Positions 1-14,400 of a stretch of DNA of 64,000 nucleotides are shown here, piece by piece. Under the pieces are notes generated by a model. It ran no database searches. It was given only the letters and a program-made list of their open reading frames with translations, and was not told the DNA's origin. Numbering within the stretch: position 1 is the first letter of the stretch; every line of letters begins with the position of its first letter. The stretch is from Takakia lepidozioides (Eukaryota; Streptophyta; Takakiopsida; Takakiales; Takakiaceae), in contig CM060731.1 in NCBI GenBank assembly GCA_030704615.1, positions 38,254,001 through 38,318,000 on the forward strand. Direction: 5' to 3'. Position numbers and translations under genes: made by a program.

Positions 1-2515
1 GAAAGGCAAATATCCTTCCTAAAAGTAGGGCACCGGTTGATTTCCACTTCGGCCATTTTTTCCCTCGGATCCATTTCCTGAGGTTTCATATTTCATTCGG
101 AAATTTTGGAATTCAGTCGGCTAGCATGTAACTGGCTGCCGGTTCTCCCCGGACGTTGGCATGAGTGCTTTAAGTTCTTACCTTATTCCTAGTGTCCTCT
201 AGTTCTAAGTAGAGTAGATGTTCCACGTGGCGGCCATATCCACTGATTCGACCAAGGGCACCTCTGAAAAGTTTTGTCGTGATGTGAAATGCATGGCCCA
301 CCGTTGTCCCTCTTCCCGAACTTCTTTTCACGCAGCTCTTCACTATCCATGGCTGATCACCAAGGGAACGTCTATCTACTTCCACTCGTGTCTGCAACAT
401 CCACCCTTGCCTATGTGTCACTTTCATTGGAAAAGTGGGTGGAAGAAGGGGTGTCAGACGCTCTCTTCCACTGCCGCTCATGAGAAAAGGGCCTAACTGT
501 CCAGCTTGCAACGCATATGGGCCACGTCATCAGGAATGGAGAGATCGACGTGGCGATCTGTGACTGGAAGGAGGCTCAAGGGCACCGGTCCGGCCCCGTC
601 GCTGGCGGGTCTTTTTCCCTTCGTGATTTTATTGCTGTAAACCCCAGCGAGTAGGTACTGTGGCTGTGGATTCTGCGCTCCATCATGCCGTCGTGTTTGT
701 TGCTTTTTGGCTCTTGCGTCTGCAAAGATAGCTGCTGATGCTTCTGTTTTCCCAGGGGACGCTGGGATTGTTACGGAAGCCGCATTTTGGTGAATATTCA
801 AAATCTTGCAAGAGTTTTTGGAACTGTTGTGGACAAACGGCCTATATACAAAATTGCTTACAGATGAGGCCTGCCTGCGGGGGGAGATCGAGTGTGGGAA
901 AACTACGACTACTTTTAACAAGTGGCGAGAGCACTGGTGAAGATGTTGAACCTTGTGATGGCTACTGGAATGTTTGCCCTAGAAGACAAGTCATTTCAAA
1001 TTGTATAAATTTTTTAGTGCAAGCGTGGCACGAACAACCTTGACTCGGTTCTGTAGGGAAACATTTTCCTCTGTATTGGTAGTGGTTCTGCCTTTGGAAA
1101 CCCCGTGTGTGAAGGAGGGCCCTCAGGAGTGAGATTACTTGCTAAAGTATCGGTACCTCAATACGGTACAATGGTGCTCACGTTTCCAGAGCAGCAGTCT
1201 TTTCTGGAAACAAAAATGCCTAGAAGGTCCAGAATGTCCAATGGAGCTCTTAATTTCAAGGAAAAGGAGCCCCGAGTGCAACCCCCTGACAAGAAACGGC
1301 TCCAGATATATCAGCACTATCAAGATTTTCGCGAATTTAACGCATTGGAGTAAGCTTCTTTCCGTAGTTGTTTTTCAATGGGCCCATTAGAGCCATCTTT
1401 ATGAGAAGAAGAAAAACAAGAGGAGGAAAATACAGTGTACAGGTCCAGTAGAGCAATGTTTTCAGTACCGACATGATCTACTTCCCATATAATTGGCTTC
1501 GGACAAGGGCAGAATCTGCGTGCCCTGGGGAACCGAAGGCAATACACGAGGTGCCCCCGTCCTTTAAGCTACCTATCCTGTGAGCTCGTACGTTATCATT
1601 GGCCTAATTATAACTAGTGTTCGGCTATTAAGAGCCTAGAAACAACTAAGGCTTAGTAGTTGAAAGGCATAAGATCCCCCTCAACACATAATGTGAGTAG
1701 AGACTTCGTTTCACCGACTCCGTCACAACTTGAACTGGATGGTTCCGCTCTCTTTCATGCCAATCTCAACTTTGGGCGGGCTTCAAATCAAAACAAACAT
1801 ACACTTCATCTGTTTGCTCATTGATCATATATATGTAGTGCTAAAGGTGGGAGTGGCTACAGTGCTGTATGTTGTTGACAAGGGGAGGGTTGGTGTAGGG
1901 ATTTCTATTGGTTTTATGCAGAATGGGACAAGATTAATGCTAGGTTTGTCAAAAGGTTCGGAAGGACGGTGCCAGAATTGTTAATAGAACTCCAGCACAT
2001 GTTCCGAGTGAAACTTGAGAATTCTGATGTACTCGAAAGCACCAAAAGAAAAGAGGACAATGATGGTAATGAAAATGTGGTACGAGTGTTCTTCTTTCAC
2101 AACTTTCTCACCAAATCTTTCGGTTTCAGCACTTACCATGGAATTTCTGATTTCAGTACTAAACTGCAGCTCACTTTGCTTGAGAAAAGACATATGTGAT
2201 GTCTCTGCACACAAATTTCCATGGAGAGTTTGCCTTCGTGTCTTTCAGATTGTTCTGGACAACCAGGAAGAGCATAACATAAGACTTGAGAGAGAGAAAA
2301 AAAAGTTTGTAACATCCTTCAATAATAGAGACAGAAAAAGAAAGAAGGTCAGAAAGAACATTATACATCCAGAGGGCCCCAAGAGTTCATTGAACAATGT
2401 AGAACAATACAACAAAGAGAGAGAGAGAGAGTTTTTACCAATGTGGTTTCCTGGTGGGATGCAGTCTCCTGTCAGAAAGAGATGATTAAACTAAGGGTGT
2501 CATGGACAGTGGTAT
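1..2515. other. 5' flank, no firmly supported gene; possible upstream exons
   Basis: I see no convincing gene in the first 1.1 kb. Open stretches near 1174-1350 and 2250-2485 (+) are rich in Lys, Arg and Glu. The second follows a plausible acceptor (tttcag before 2250) and could be an upstream exon of the ciliary gene that begins near 2516, but I cannot link the phases. A short GA repeat lies near 2417-2430. Confidence 0.3.
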
Positions 2516-5500
2516 ATGAGTTTGCGGGATAATTGGGGAAAAGCAGAGGCACCAAGAGGGGACCCTATAATCATGAAGCCCCCTTCCCCAAAAGTACCTA
2601 TGCGCATTGGACGTCCAGACAGAGACAATCCTGTCATCAAGTACTTTGACCACCCTGATGCTCATTTGAAAAAGCCGATGGCCAAGTGGGGTGATTTTGA
2701 GCGGTTCTGTTCTGAACGTGTGGAACGCCTGAAAATTGCAGAGCCACACTACCCAGACTTTCCTGCATTGAAGGTAGACATTGATTAACCCCTCTTCAAC
2801 TATCTCTAACGCATCCAGATTACGTTTATCCAGGCAAACACTCAAGGCAAAGTGAAGGAAGTTAACATTCACTCTTTGTACTTCACACTGGTGGTGTGCT
2901 TGTTTATTGGTTTGGTCCTTGTCACACCGAGACAAGTCTTGTGAAAGCATCCTACACATAGAGCCAGACAAAGTTAGGTGGTCTCTGGCAGTAAGCATTT
3001 TGCTGAGTTAGTTTGGTTGTGAAGCTGGCAGGTCTTCGGACACCGCATACGCCATAGAGTGCCCAATCCATGTTCACCGATGCTAATGCAGGAGGTTGTC
3101 AAGAAGGTAGTTGTCTGTCCTTATTACATCGAGCTGTTTCATTCCTGTCTGCAGATATTGTTTATGTATCACACGAGCTTCGTAAAGAGAAAGAATCCTT
3201 AATTCAGGATACTAAGGGTATATAAAGAGGCAAGAGACCTGCTGTTCAATCAAGAATTGTGTCATGCAGGAACCAAGAGGAATAACGTTACCAGCAGAAC
3301 AAAAAACTCCTTCAGCATGTTATGAGGGTCCAGCAGCATTATTGAGCCCTTCAAATCTTCAGTATGTTTGCAAGCTGGGTGCGCAGCCTTGTCACTAAAT
3401 GCTCTCGCGATAAGATTCCGTAGGCTTGACACACACATAGTTTTGTAGGTAGCACAATATAATATCAGGATGTTTATCCATGGAGGGACACACCTTTACA
3501 AGATAGTACTCTGTGATTCTATTGGTTCTGTCCCTTCTCTTGATAATTTCCAGGCCACAAGCTGGACCTTATATCATGTGTTGCTCACAGAATTACAACG
3601 TTTGATAGCCCTTTTACCACAATTAGAACACCTCATTCTGGCTGCTTTGTTAGGATATGATCAACTATGAGTCATGTTCAGTTTCGGTCAATTGTCCAGC
3701 AGCTTACATAGGCTGATTGCAGTTTGACTCAAAAGGGCCTTGACAAATCTCAGTTTCCTTTAGTAGGTGTCTCACAATTTGCGACCCTTCCATTCTGGCC
3801 ACCTCTTCAGAGCCTTTTTGATACAATACTGTCACCAATTGGTGCACTACTCCTTGTCACAAGCTTCCAACCTTGATCAATTTGTTTTCGCCTTTGGACA
3901 CTGAGCGGGTGACTCAACAGGTGAGGAAAGCACTCAGTCAGTAAAGTTGGAGAATCTAGGTTCCACGGTCTTATTTTACACCTGGGAACGCAGGCCTACG
4001 GAGATGCGTGGTGTAGTTACAGCCAAGGTGACCCTAGGTCTGCTGCATCTTCCCTTTGTGCCTTGCAATTTCTCTGTTTTAATCATTTGGGTGTATTTGT
4101 GGTGCCTATCATCTGTGGAACAGCTGGCACAAGGTATTTACACTTGTTGCCTACCTAGTTTGGATGGTTGTGTCATCAGGGAGTCTGCTTAAGGTAAAAG
4201 CAGGAGAAAGAGATGACAGAGGTGGTTCACTGACTTGGTTTTATTACACTGCTGGGGACAGGCAAGCATATAACAAATTGCAGGGTCTTCTCAGTCATGA
4301 ATGGATCTGGGAGTTTAATGCCAGGGGAGATTAGAGACTTTGTGTTCAAATTCAGATCTGATGCACCAGGCATTTTTTCGGAGAGCTGGGTGTTGCGTGT
4401 AGCTCCGAAGCTGCTTCATGGACTCAAGCCTCTCCCCCTCAAGGGTTTCGTAGTCGGCGTGGACAACAATAGGTTGGACAAGCTTTCTCTCTTGTCGTCT
4501 CTAAATAAACAGACTCATAAAACTCGGTTTTCTGGGGCTGCAGTCAGGATTCTCGGCTACCTGGCCCCTCATTCACCATGGGCCTTTGCTGATGTAGGAT
4601 TGGTTACAAATGTTAGTGTTGAACTCACTTTCTTACATAGTTGCAGTTGAAAAAAGTATATATTCACAATTAATATAGTATTCAATTGGTATTGGAAAGC
4701 AAAGAGCAGGTCAATTGAGAGGACAAAATATCCTTGGAGGTTATCTGTAGGGCTGCTGCCAGTCGGAGATGGTCATTGTTTCCCAATTGAAGATGCTTGC
4801 TGTCATAAGTTGATCACTGGCTTTTTCTTCTGTGAGAGTGCTTCCTAGGTTTTGAGTACATTTGACTATGAAAGGAAGTGTCCAACCACAGTGGAAAACT
4901 CAGAAATAACAACTAGCACATTTTGGTACATCTTCATTTTGGTACCTCTGCATATATGCATCTCTTCTGCAACAGATTTGGTTGTACAATTTTGGTGACA
5001 GAAAACTGCGACAGAAACTAAGTAAGGCGTTGGTACACCGGGAAATGATTCGTGGAATTGATGAGACCTTTGAGGCTGTTCTTTACAAAGCAGTCAAGAC
5101 ATCCCACCCAACTGAGGAAATGAGAAAAAATCAGTACATGTTCTCTTCTGCAGCATTCAACTTCATAAGAAACAACCTTGCTCTGGAGCCTCCCGTTTAC
5201 TTTGTGCCGTCTATCTACAGAAAGTTTCAAAACCTGGCCAGACTAGTGAGGGAAATGGTGCCACAACCACCACCCACAGGATTAGGTAGTGCAACATTTC
5301 CAAGACCGGCTGAAGGAAGTGAAGCTGCTGCACTGTCGATGGCTACCCTAGAGGGAATGACAGAAGATGATTTGGCTTCCACAGTTCTGGAAAAATTGGA
5401 AGCAATTGAATCTGAAGAAGCATTGTCTGCTCTCCCAGATGTCATGTCAGGTGATGGGTTGTTGGCCACAACAATGGCAGAATTAGAGACAAGTGAATCT

Positions 5501-6614
5501 GAGGTCCCAAGGGATGGCGTTGTGGCTGGAATCTTTGCTGAAGCAGGAAATGTTGAAGCTGCTGCAGCATGGGTTGTTCTCCCTGGTGAGGTGCCATGGG
5601 ATGGTTCCGTGGCCACTATCTTGGCAGGCATTGACAATATTCAAGATGAAGAGCAACAGAAAATACTACAGGAGGAGATAGCTATATTAATTGAATCAGC
5701 TCAAATTCCTCCCCATCAAACTGCTCTTCTTCATGTGTCCATGTACAGGACACTTCATGACCTCACTGACTCAGTAGCAGAGGTCTTTGAGAATGTGACA
5801 GAAGAATCTGGACGGCCCCTGGCTGAAAGGTTGATGCAGAATTTTTATGCAAATTTTGAGCGAGAAAGAGCCAACAAGGAAGAGCAAGAGAAACTTGATG
5901 CGCAAAGCGATCGAGAGACTGGTGACAGGAAGGTGAGCTGATTTCACCTGTTGGCTACTGTGATCCATTTAGATGGCACCATCCTTTTAATTTATTGAGT
6001 AAACTGGTCCCAGCTACCTGGAAGGGGATAGTCAATCCGTCATGGCAACAAGACTTGCAGGTAGACTGCCTGCCTGCCTGCCAGCAGCAGGATGTGTGGG
6101 CAACTGGGGATCAGGACTACCCAGTGAAAAGCTAAACACATTGAAGGTGGCCTGCTTTCCCAGAAACAGACATGTCCCAGCCCTGCAGTCTTAGGCTGTA
6201 GGAGTGTGCTGCCAAGTAGACAAAGTGATGTGTCGGTATTTGTTTTCTTCCCAGGTTAAGGATCCAGCGGAGTTATTGATTGCGATTGAAAAAGAATCTC
6301 TAGAAGCGGTGGGCTTATCTCCAAAAGGAGTTGGGTCGTCTTGCTCTAAGACTGACGACCAGGAGATGCTGGAGTATTGCCTGAGGTGGATCCATATCAT
6401 GACTGAACTTAGATGCCTCATGATTCATGGCTTCAGCAACTACGAGGAACAGATACATCAAGAGCAAGCTGCCGTCGGAGAACTTCTAGAAGAAAAGATT
6501 GAGGAATATGCAAAGCATAAAGATGAGATTGCATGCTGGAACGTCTTTGCGCTGGAGAGACAGAAACAAGTGCTGATGGAAGAAGAACAGAGACTACGTG
6601 AGGATAATGATTAA
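2516..6614 (+). CDS. MYCBP-associated-protein-like (probable axonemal) gene, split over exons
   Basis: Exons I can support are about 2516-2773 (donor AAG/gtagac), 4284 to about 4540, 4976-5932 (acceptor aacag, donor AAG/gtgagc) and 6255-6614 (acceptor cccag, stop TAA). The last two join in phase 0. The second exon has an immunoglobulin-like ASH/MSP-type stretch (MPGEIRDFVFKF, then PGIFSESWVL) of the kind found in cilium-associated proteins including MYCBPAP. The 957-nt third exon encodes a charged alpha-helical segment followed by Pro/Ala-rich, acidic, weakly repeated sequence (GDG, VPWDGSVAT). The final exon encodes a Glu/Lys-rich coiled coil. MYCBPAP is found in organisms with motile cilia, so the role would be in sperm flagella. 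The family name is a recognition call, not an alignment. Further exons in the 2.8-4.28 kb gap are likely but were not found. Confidence 0.42.
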
Positions 6615-8497
6615 ATCAGAATCAGCCTTGAGGTGTGTTATCTGCTCTCTTCAAGGATGTTGGGTCTAAAATGTGGAGTGTACATCAACGGAGATGGATA
6701 GAAAGACAAATGTGAAGCATCCCATAATGGCAGTAGCATCTATCAAAACAAATCTGATGGTGAAAGAAAGCCACCTGCCAATAACTTCCCCTGATGCACC
6801 CCATCTTGCAAGCTGTGCCACTGTTTCACATTAAACAACAATGTTCAAACATGTACATCACCTTGCACTTTTACAACTCTACGGGCAGGCTCTAGAAATG
6901 GCAGCATGAAGGCCTGAATCTGGTTGCAGGGGAAAAACTACTTCCTTTCCAGGCAGGCTTCACGTCCGTGTACATCACAGTAACTCTAGCAAATATGGTG
7001 TAGGCTGCATGACTGGTGTTTCAGGACTCTCTGCAGATAAACCCTAGACCCATACTCTGGATGCAGGCACCATTTTCCAGCAATTACAGGACAAAGTTGC
7101 AGCAAAATCAACCGTGGAAAGGTAAAGGAATTGGCTGCCTACTGGGTTTGCTTGGGAGATTACCCCAAATAGGCTGCTGTGAGGCATCAAATGCTTCACC
7201 ATCCCCAGATTCCCTTGTACATTTGAAGGTATTGGAAACTGATACAGCTGATGTTGCCTAAGTTGCCTCCAAGTTTATGGTCCAATTTTTTGTGTCTTGT
7301 GAAGAACATCCACTTCTGCGTACTCTATTGTGAAGTAGTTTGACATGCTTCCTAGTGAACAAGAAGGTTGGAGGAAAGAGGAAAGCGTATTTAGAGCCAC
7401 TGCAATTTGGGAGGCAGTCAGCTCTGATTTTTCATTTTATCCACACCTACTAGGTGATGCCTGAACTTGTGTTGCTTACTTCCCTCTTAATAGTCGAATG
7501 GCTGTTTTTTGCCTGAATCAGGTATGATATTATTAGCGATAATTGTCTCCATATGTAAGTGTCTCCATATATGTTGGATGAAAACTTGAAACGTTGGATG
7601 ATAAATATCCATACCAACACATTAAGTAAGATAATGTCCTTCTGTCGAAGCAATCTCAAATAATCCTCGCACTCCCGCAGCTCTTCTGCAACTTGGATTA
7701 TTCTCACTTGGATTATTCTCGATAATGCTCCTCCGCATTGACATTATCTAATACTTAGCTGGACTTCCTCCTTTATCCATCATTCAACCCTAACAGGAGC
7801 CATCCATGTATTTAGTATTGACCGCGGAAACCCTTACAAATAATGTACGTTAATCTAATACATGTTAATCTAATACATGCACCTATACAGCTCACTCGGG
7901 AGGCTCTGGCAACATCACAGCCGTTGCAGGATTAACGACTTGGATTGTACGAGGATCTGGTTGGCCTATCTTTTCTTGACACCTGCTGATAAGCTTGTCC
8001 TGGGTTACGGGTATAAGGTTGAGGCTAACCTGCGTAAGTTAAAAGGATCCCATGCTGTGTATGTACGTATGTACAAGTTGGTGTTCAATGTAGGGATGTG
8101 TACCGGCGGCGTGGATGTGTTGCCCATATATTCTGTGCGTCGAATCCTCTGCGGGTACCTCTGTCTGCGTAGCATAGCACGCTACTCCATACTCATTGTA
8201 TGTGTTGTCGAGGATCACCGCATCTCCACCAACCACAAAACTAATCATCACGCGAACATTAGCACCGTTACCACTACCAGTTCAGTTGTCAAGCTCACTG
8301 GGAAAAGCGAGGACGATGAGTGCCTTGAAGGCTCGTAGGGTTTGTGGTTTCAGCATGTAAACCAGCCTTCAGTGCCTCCTTCGTGTTGAGATTATACTTG
8401 ATTCTACTCTTGGACGGGAACATGATTATGTTTTATAGCATCTGAACTAGTCTCAATCGCAGATTTCGTCACTGTGTCCAGACGAAGGTGAGTCCCT
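6615..8497. other. Intergenic DNA between the MYCBPAP-like gene and NOL
   Basis: No supported gene. Scattered short open frames have no recognisable domains. This stretch is absent from the duplicated copy at 19.5-26.1 kb, where the equivalent of 6169 is joined directly to the equivalent of 8649. Confidence 0.5.
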
Positions 8498-11400
8498 GTG
8501 GATATGGCCGCCTTATCCGCGTCTGTAGCAGGAATGCAGCAGCTGGTAGTTTCGGGACCAGCCTCTTGGTGCGGATCACAAAGCTCTCGTAGCATTCCCC
8601 TTGATCGTAATAAGGATGGCCTCTTTTGCAGACATGCGCGAGTAATCTCAGGAAAGGGAGCTCACTCCCGTTTTCCTAGTGGAGCTTCGTTTGTTTTACC
8701 ACGGAGGATGAATAGTTTGCAGATAATTGCCAGTATAGCACCTGCAAAGGCGCCAGCTGACACGTCGGAGGGCACGACATGTTCCTTCAATGTGCTTATT
8801 ACAGGATCTACCAAAGGTTTGTTGACTCTCCACACTTGTGTTCTTGTGCTTTCCTGACTTATATATTGATGTCCCCCCGCATCAATAAGAATTTAGCGTA
8901 GTTTTCTCTAGAAACATACAAGTCCGCACCTCGATTCGTGTCTCGTGTTTTTGTGTCCTAAGTTGTACAGTTGCAAAGCTTCCCCTTTTCGCTCTACTTG
9001 TTCCGAAACTTTTAAAGGCCGAGTAAAGATGAATTGCGTAAATTTAGTTCGTACCTCTGGTAGTAGCTGCAAATGAAGCCTAATGGTAACGGATCTTTAA
9101 TGCATAACCATGAGGGCTAGAATGTTTAGGTCTGCTCTTGCCCTGCTACCCTTGCATTTTGTAATAATCCTCAACGGAAGTTGAATCAGACCGACCAAAG
9201 AGGATGTGGCCATGTGTGAATACAGGAGTTGGATTGGCACTAGCAAAAGAGTTTTTACGAAACGGAGATAATGTCGTAATCTGTTCACGATCAGGCATGC
9301 TCTCTGCCTTCTCATCAGTCTCTAATTGGGATAAGGACGCCTAACAACAGATACGTAAGATGGGCGATTCTATTTCTTGGAAGCAAGACTGTCCTGTTAA
9401 ACAGCTAAGTCCTGGTGGAAAAGAGTAGAGGAGATTTTCAAGTACCTCAATATTAGGAAGGAAGAACTTACCCTGCTAGGTGAAGCTGAATGGTCTAAGG
9501 CCATCTGGGAAGCATGAAGAATTTCTGAACAGGACGAAGTTAGGCATAAAACCTCCCTGAACTTGCTTCCAGTGAGTGACTTGGGTGAGGACCTTCAAGC
9601 TGACCTGAAGAGCCTACCTTGCCTGCCCAATGTGTTGGCAGATACAATATGGATTTTCTGACACAACGTTCGGGGTATGAGCGAGCCTGTGTAGGACCAT
9701 CAAGAACATAGTCGCAGCACCTCTGTCCACTAACTGTCAAGATCTGGAGGCTGAGCCTAAACCTTGGCCCTGTTGGGGTTTATTGTTGGGCAGATCACAC
9801 ACAGCAGATTGATGCTTGTGTGAAGGGCTTTCTGGAGGAAATCTGGAAAGCCTGAACAAATTGTTCATATTACAGTAAGTCCCACTACTGGAGTGAGTCC
9901 CTCACAAAGGTAGCATCGATTTCCTTCCGTTATGCCCATGGGCGTGGGGTCTATGGCCACAAGGCTGCAGCTAACAACGTCTTATGAGTACATTCTAATT
10001 GGAATCAGGGATGGACCTTCAATTTGTGGGGAAGGACACCCTCTGTAGTTTCATACTCTTCTCCAGGTTTGCTTGTTGATTATCTGAGAATGGATGGCAA
10101 GTAATCATCCACTTCTGCAACTAGCTAGGAAGCCAGGCTTCAGGCAGAATGAGTGTTGATGGCCATCTGTCGGTGCTGTGGTGGTTGCAATCCCTGTGCC
10201 GTTCTTATCATATGATAATTTTCTTTCTTTGTTTCTTTCCCGGCTTTAATTGGCTGGATTTGGCCTTTCTCAATCACTACTTGCAGAGGAGCGGGTTCAG
10301 AACACAGTGCAAGAGCTCAAAGGGGAGTTTGGGGAGCAACGTGTCTGGGTGGGTTTGTCCTTTCTAAGTCCCCTCTCTCATTGGATGGATGGGTACCGAC
10401 CAGCCATTGTCTAGAAAATTGCAGGTCTCAACCCCAAAACAATATCTAAGAGCAAGTAACAAGCTACCCTTGGTACCAAGTGATCCTTTTCTAAGATCTA
10501 CATGTCCTAAGTCACTCTTCCCAAGTATGGTTATAGTTTTACTTGTGTAGGTTGTACTTGTATACCCAGGTAGCAATTGGAGGCCCTTACGGGACAGGTG
10601 GGCAGTAGTACTCACTTCTTTTTTTATGCTGGCAGGGGAAGGCTTGTGATGTTCGAGATGCGAAAAGCTTAGAAGCACTGACTGATTTGGCTAAGAGTAA
10701 GCTTGGTCATGTTGACATTTGGGTAGGCTTCATTCAGCTCTCTCTCTGTTGGCTAGGCTCTACTGTTGTGTTTTTGCAGTTGTTCTACTACACTCACACA
10801 GTGTTTGAGCATGGTTGTGCAACCCTTGTAAGTTGGGAATTGACATTCTTGATTTTCTGATGGATGGAGTTCTAAGCTAAGTTGGGTGCGATATACCCCC
10901 ATGATCCCATGTTTGGAAATACTCGAGTGATTCTGGAATAGGCAAGATGCTGATGTTGATTGTGAGGGATTGCTCAAATTGGGACAGATAAACAATGCCG
11001 GCACGAATGCATATACATACAAACCACTGGTGGATTCCAGCGATGCTGACATCATGTAAGTTTCTCAACCTATATGCGAGCAAGTTGTGTTATGGTCAAA
11101 GGCCAGAAGTCTAGTTTCCTTACATTGACCACAAGTGTAGCTCAAGGTTGTACCCTCTCCCCACTGCTCTTCAAGGTTTTCATGGATCAGCTCCTTGAAG
11201 ATGTGGAAAGCAAGGGATTTGGGTTAAAGGTGGGGCATGCCACCATACCAGCTCTTATGTTTGTGGATGACCTTGGCATATTTTGGTGTTGTTTTCCCCC
11301 AGTTGTAACTCGGATGCACATATACAAAAAGTTGTTAAAACACTTTTTGTCTCACTCAATTTTCCCACTGCAGAGGGATTAATATTGAAGACCATGCTTT

Positions 11401-14400
11401 GCAACATTATTAGGCCTACCTTGGAGAATGCATCTGCCGTGTGGGTGGGCAACTCCAACCATGCTAAAACTTTAGAACCCTTTCAGCTCTCGGTGCTCAA
11501 AGACAGCATGTCAGCATGCTCTATAAGTAACATGGCTGTTCGGGGAGAGTTTGTACCACCCTTGAGCTCTCGACGTGATAAGCTCAAGGTCAGAAGGTGG
11601 GGTCAGTTGATTCACATGCCTAATACCAGATACCCGAAGATGATCGACTATTTCTTGGAAGCATGACCTTCCTGTTAAACAGACCAAGTCCTGGCGGAAA
11701 AAGGTAGAGGAAATGTTCAAGTACTGGAAAATTAGGCAGGAAGGACCGACTCTGGTAGATGAAGCTGACGTGGAGGCTGAATGGCTTAAGGCCCTGTCAG
11801 AAGCACGAAGAACGTCCGAACAACATGAAGTTAGGCATAAAACTTTTAACAACAAACAGATGCAGAGAGGAAAGGGAGACATACACTTGTGTGGGCGTCC
11901 GGAAGATAATATCCATTTTCTGGTACAATCTGCAGGGTATTCTCATCAGTGAGCGACCCTCTTCAGGACCATGAAGAACTTTATCCCTGAACCTCTGCTC
12001 ACCAACAGCAGATTGATTGTGTGAAGAGCTTTCTAGAGGAAATCTGGAAAGCCCGAACCAATTGTTTGTAGAAAGGTAAATCCCACTATTCAAGTGAGTG
12101 TCTGTTCACTTGCGTTCTGCCCAAACTGGGTGTGGGGTCTATGGCCACAAGGCTACAACAAACAAGGTTTTATGAGTACATCTCTGGGTTTTTCTCCTGG
12201 TGGGTTGACTTGAAGTAGCAGTAGTGCTTTTGAAAACTTGTCATGTCTAGGATAGATAGGATAGATAGATGCCATATGTTCTTGCGCTTCCTTGAGTCTT
12301 ACCTTCACACTTTTGTTTGGCAGGGAGATTGTTGAGACAAACACACTTGGTGTAATGCTTAGTTGCCGACAGGTATCATCTCTCAAGGCATTGCACAGTG
12401 CTGCAGCTTGTTACTTTAGCTTGTGAAGGGTGACTGTATTTGAGACTGCTCAAATGCCATGTTTCTGAATCTCCTTCGGTTACACAAGTTGATCTACCCT
12501 TTCCTTCTTTGACCACCACTTATATCAATGTGATCATGGATTGGCCACAGCCCACAAAACAATACACAAGGACTTCCCAAGGGCAAGGCATTATTTCCAA
12601 ATAACGTATGGTTCAGCCTGTACATTTGGCTATGCTGGAAAGTGCCTTGTGCTGCAAGCTTCAGTAGTATTGAAGGGGGTGAGGCAGAAAGAGATAATAA
12701 GAGTATTCAACTAATCAGACTTAAGTCGCCATTTCCGGGTGCAAGCAATTAGAAAGGAGAGGGAACAATAGGGAAGTGACTACTGTTGTTACTGAGCCAG
12801 TAGTAGGACTCACTTCTGTAGGTGGTGATGGCCATGTAGCATGTGTCAGAGACTAGGATTGACCCAGGAGAGAAAAGAGAAAGCAGGACCCAGGACCCTC
12901 TAATAAGCAACATGGGACCTTCACTTTGCCAATTGACCCAGAGCTTTTTAAACTAAAAGCAGACATGGTTTGGATGCAGTGATATTGGGGAGGTTTGTTG
13001 AGAGTCTCAAGGGTGCAGTTTGGGATTCGAGGAACAGGCTATTAGATTAATGAGGGAGCAACCTCGGGGGGGGCATATTTTCAACATGGACGGTGCAGGT
13101 GCTGATGGCAATCCAACTCCTAGGTTTGTGAAATCACCCTTTTGTCCACCTATGTGACATTGGCATACAAGTACATTCTAGTCAGCTGATGTAGTTGATT
13201 ATGAAATTGAGAAACTATGTTCTTGTGGAACATCAATCTGCTTCCTTTCCTTCAACATGTATGATCAATTGGGCAGCAATTTGTGTTTCAATTTTTTAAG
13301 ATCTGCACAATTCTCAGGTTGTGTTGCACATAACTGAATATTTGCTGGGTGTACATGTTTATACTAAGTATATTCAGCTCACAAATAATTGGATAAGGTG
13401 AAATTTTCTGTATTAGCTTTTCATGAATATTATAGCATCTAGAGTCATCCCTCTGAGTAGTTGGCCCAACTAGAGGGAAAAGAAGGTGGGGTGGAGTTGC
13501 AGGTTCGCAGCATATGGAGCTACCAAACGCAGCCTGGCCCAATTCACCAAATCTCTACAGGTTTTTGCATCCTCGTCTTCTCCTTATTCAGCTAGCAAAT
13601 ACAATGCAATTTTGGTAGCCCATCAAGATTTTACCACAGAGATATGTCAGAGAGGAGACTCTAGGTTTCCAGAATTCAGAGATCATTCCTTTCAACCCTG
13701 GGGCTTGGCTGACCAACAGTCCCCACATATGTTGGACTCTCCTAGAAACACCTGGAGCTACTTCTACCCACAAGTGAAGGATAAACACATCTGCCTTCTT
13801 TACATGGGCAGTGTAGTTATTTTTCGTCATACACGTATTTGGATGAACTTCAAGTTGGTCAAGAGATAATTGGCCATTGTGATGCCATAATAGATCTGGT
13901 TGGTGTGCAGGCAGAGCTGCGAATGCAGGGCCTTCAGAATGTAGTGGTTCATAATCTCTCGGTAAGGTTTCTCTAGCTTGCACACAAGTTCTTTCTGTCC
14001 TTAAGTACAATGTGGACTACCTTTCTGCCATACGTTCCTACTGATGTAAACATACATAATCATCTCTACACACCTTTTAGACTAGCCTATTAGGACATCA
14101 AAAAGTTCCAATTGAAGTGATTGGAAGAGCATGGAAAGAGATTCTGAGCCAGGCCACGCTTGGCCATAGATTCTCATTTAATATCAACAACCAGAAGTTT
14201 GTCGCCACTGTAGCACTATTCAAGGGCCAAACTATGCACTGAGTGGTGATTGGTCAAGCATGTACCTTTCTCTACATCTTTGACTATAACCTGAGAGGGT
14301 CTTTTGAGTTTTATTTGTACATAATTGTGACATTACTACTTGAGCCTAGTGTAAAAATAGAACCTGACGAGCTGTCAATGGATGGATATTTCAGTACATA

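Noticed and set aside
7877-8338. A 153-residue frame upstream of NOL
   Set aside because: No recognisable domain, composition like intergenic DNA, and absent from the duplicate.
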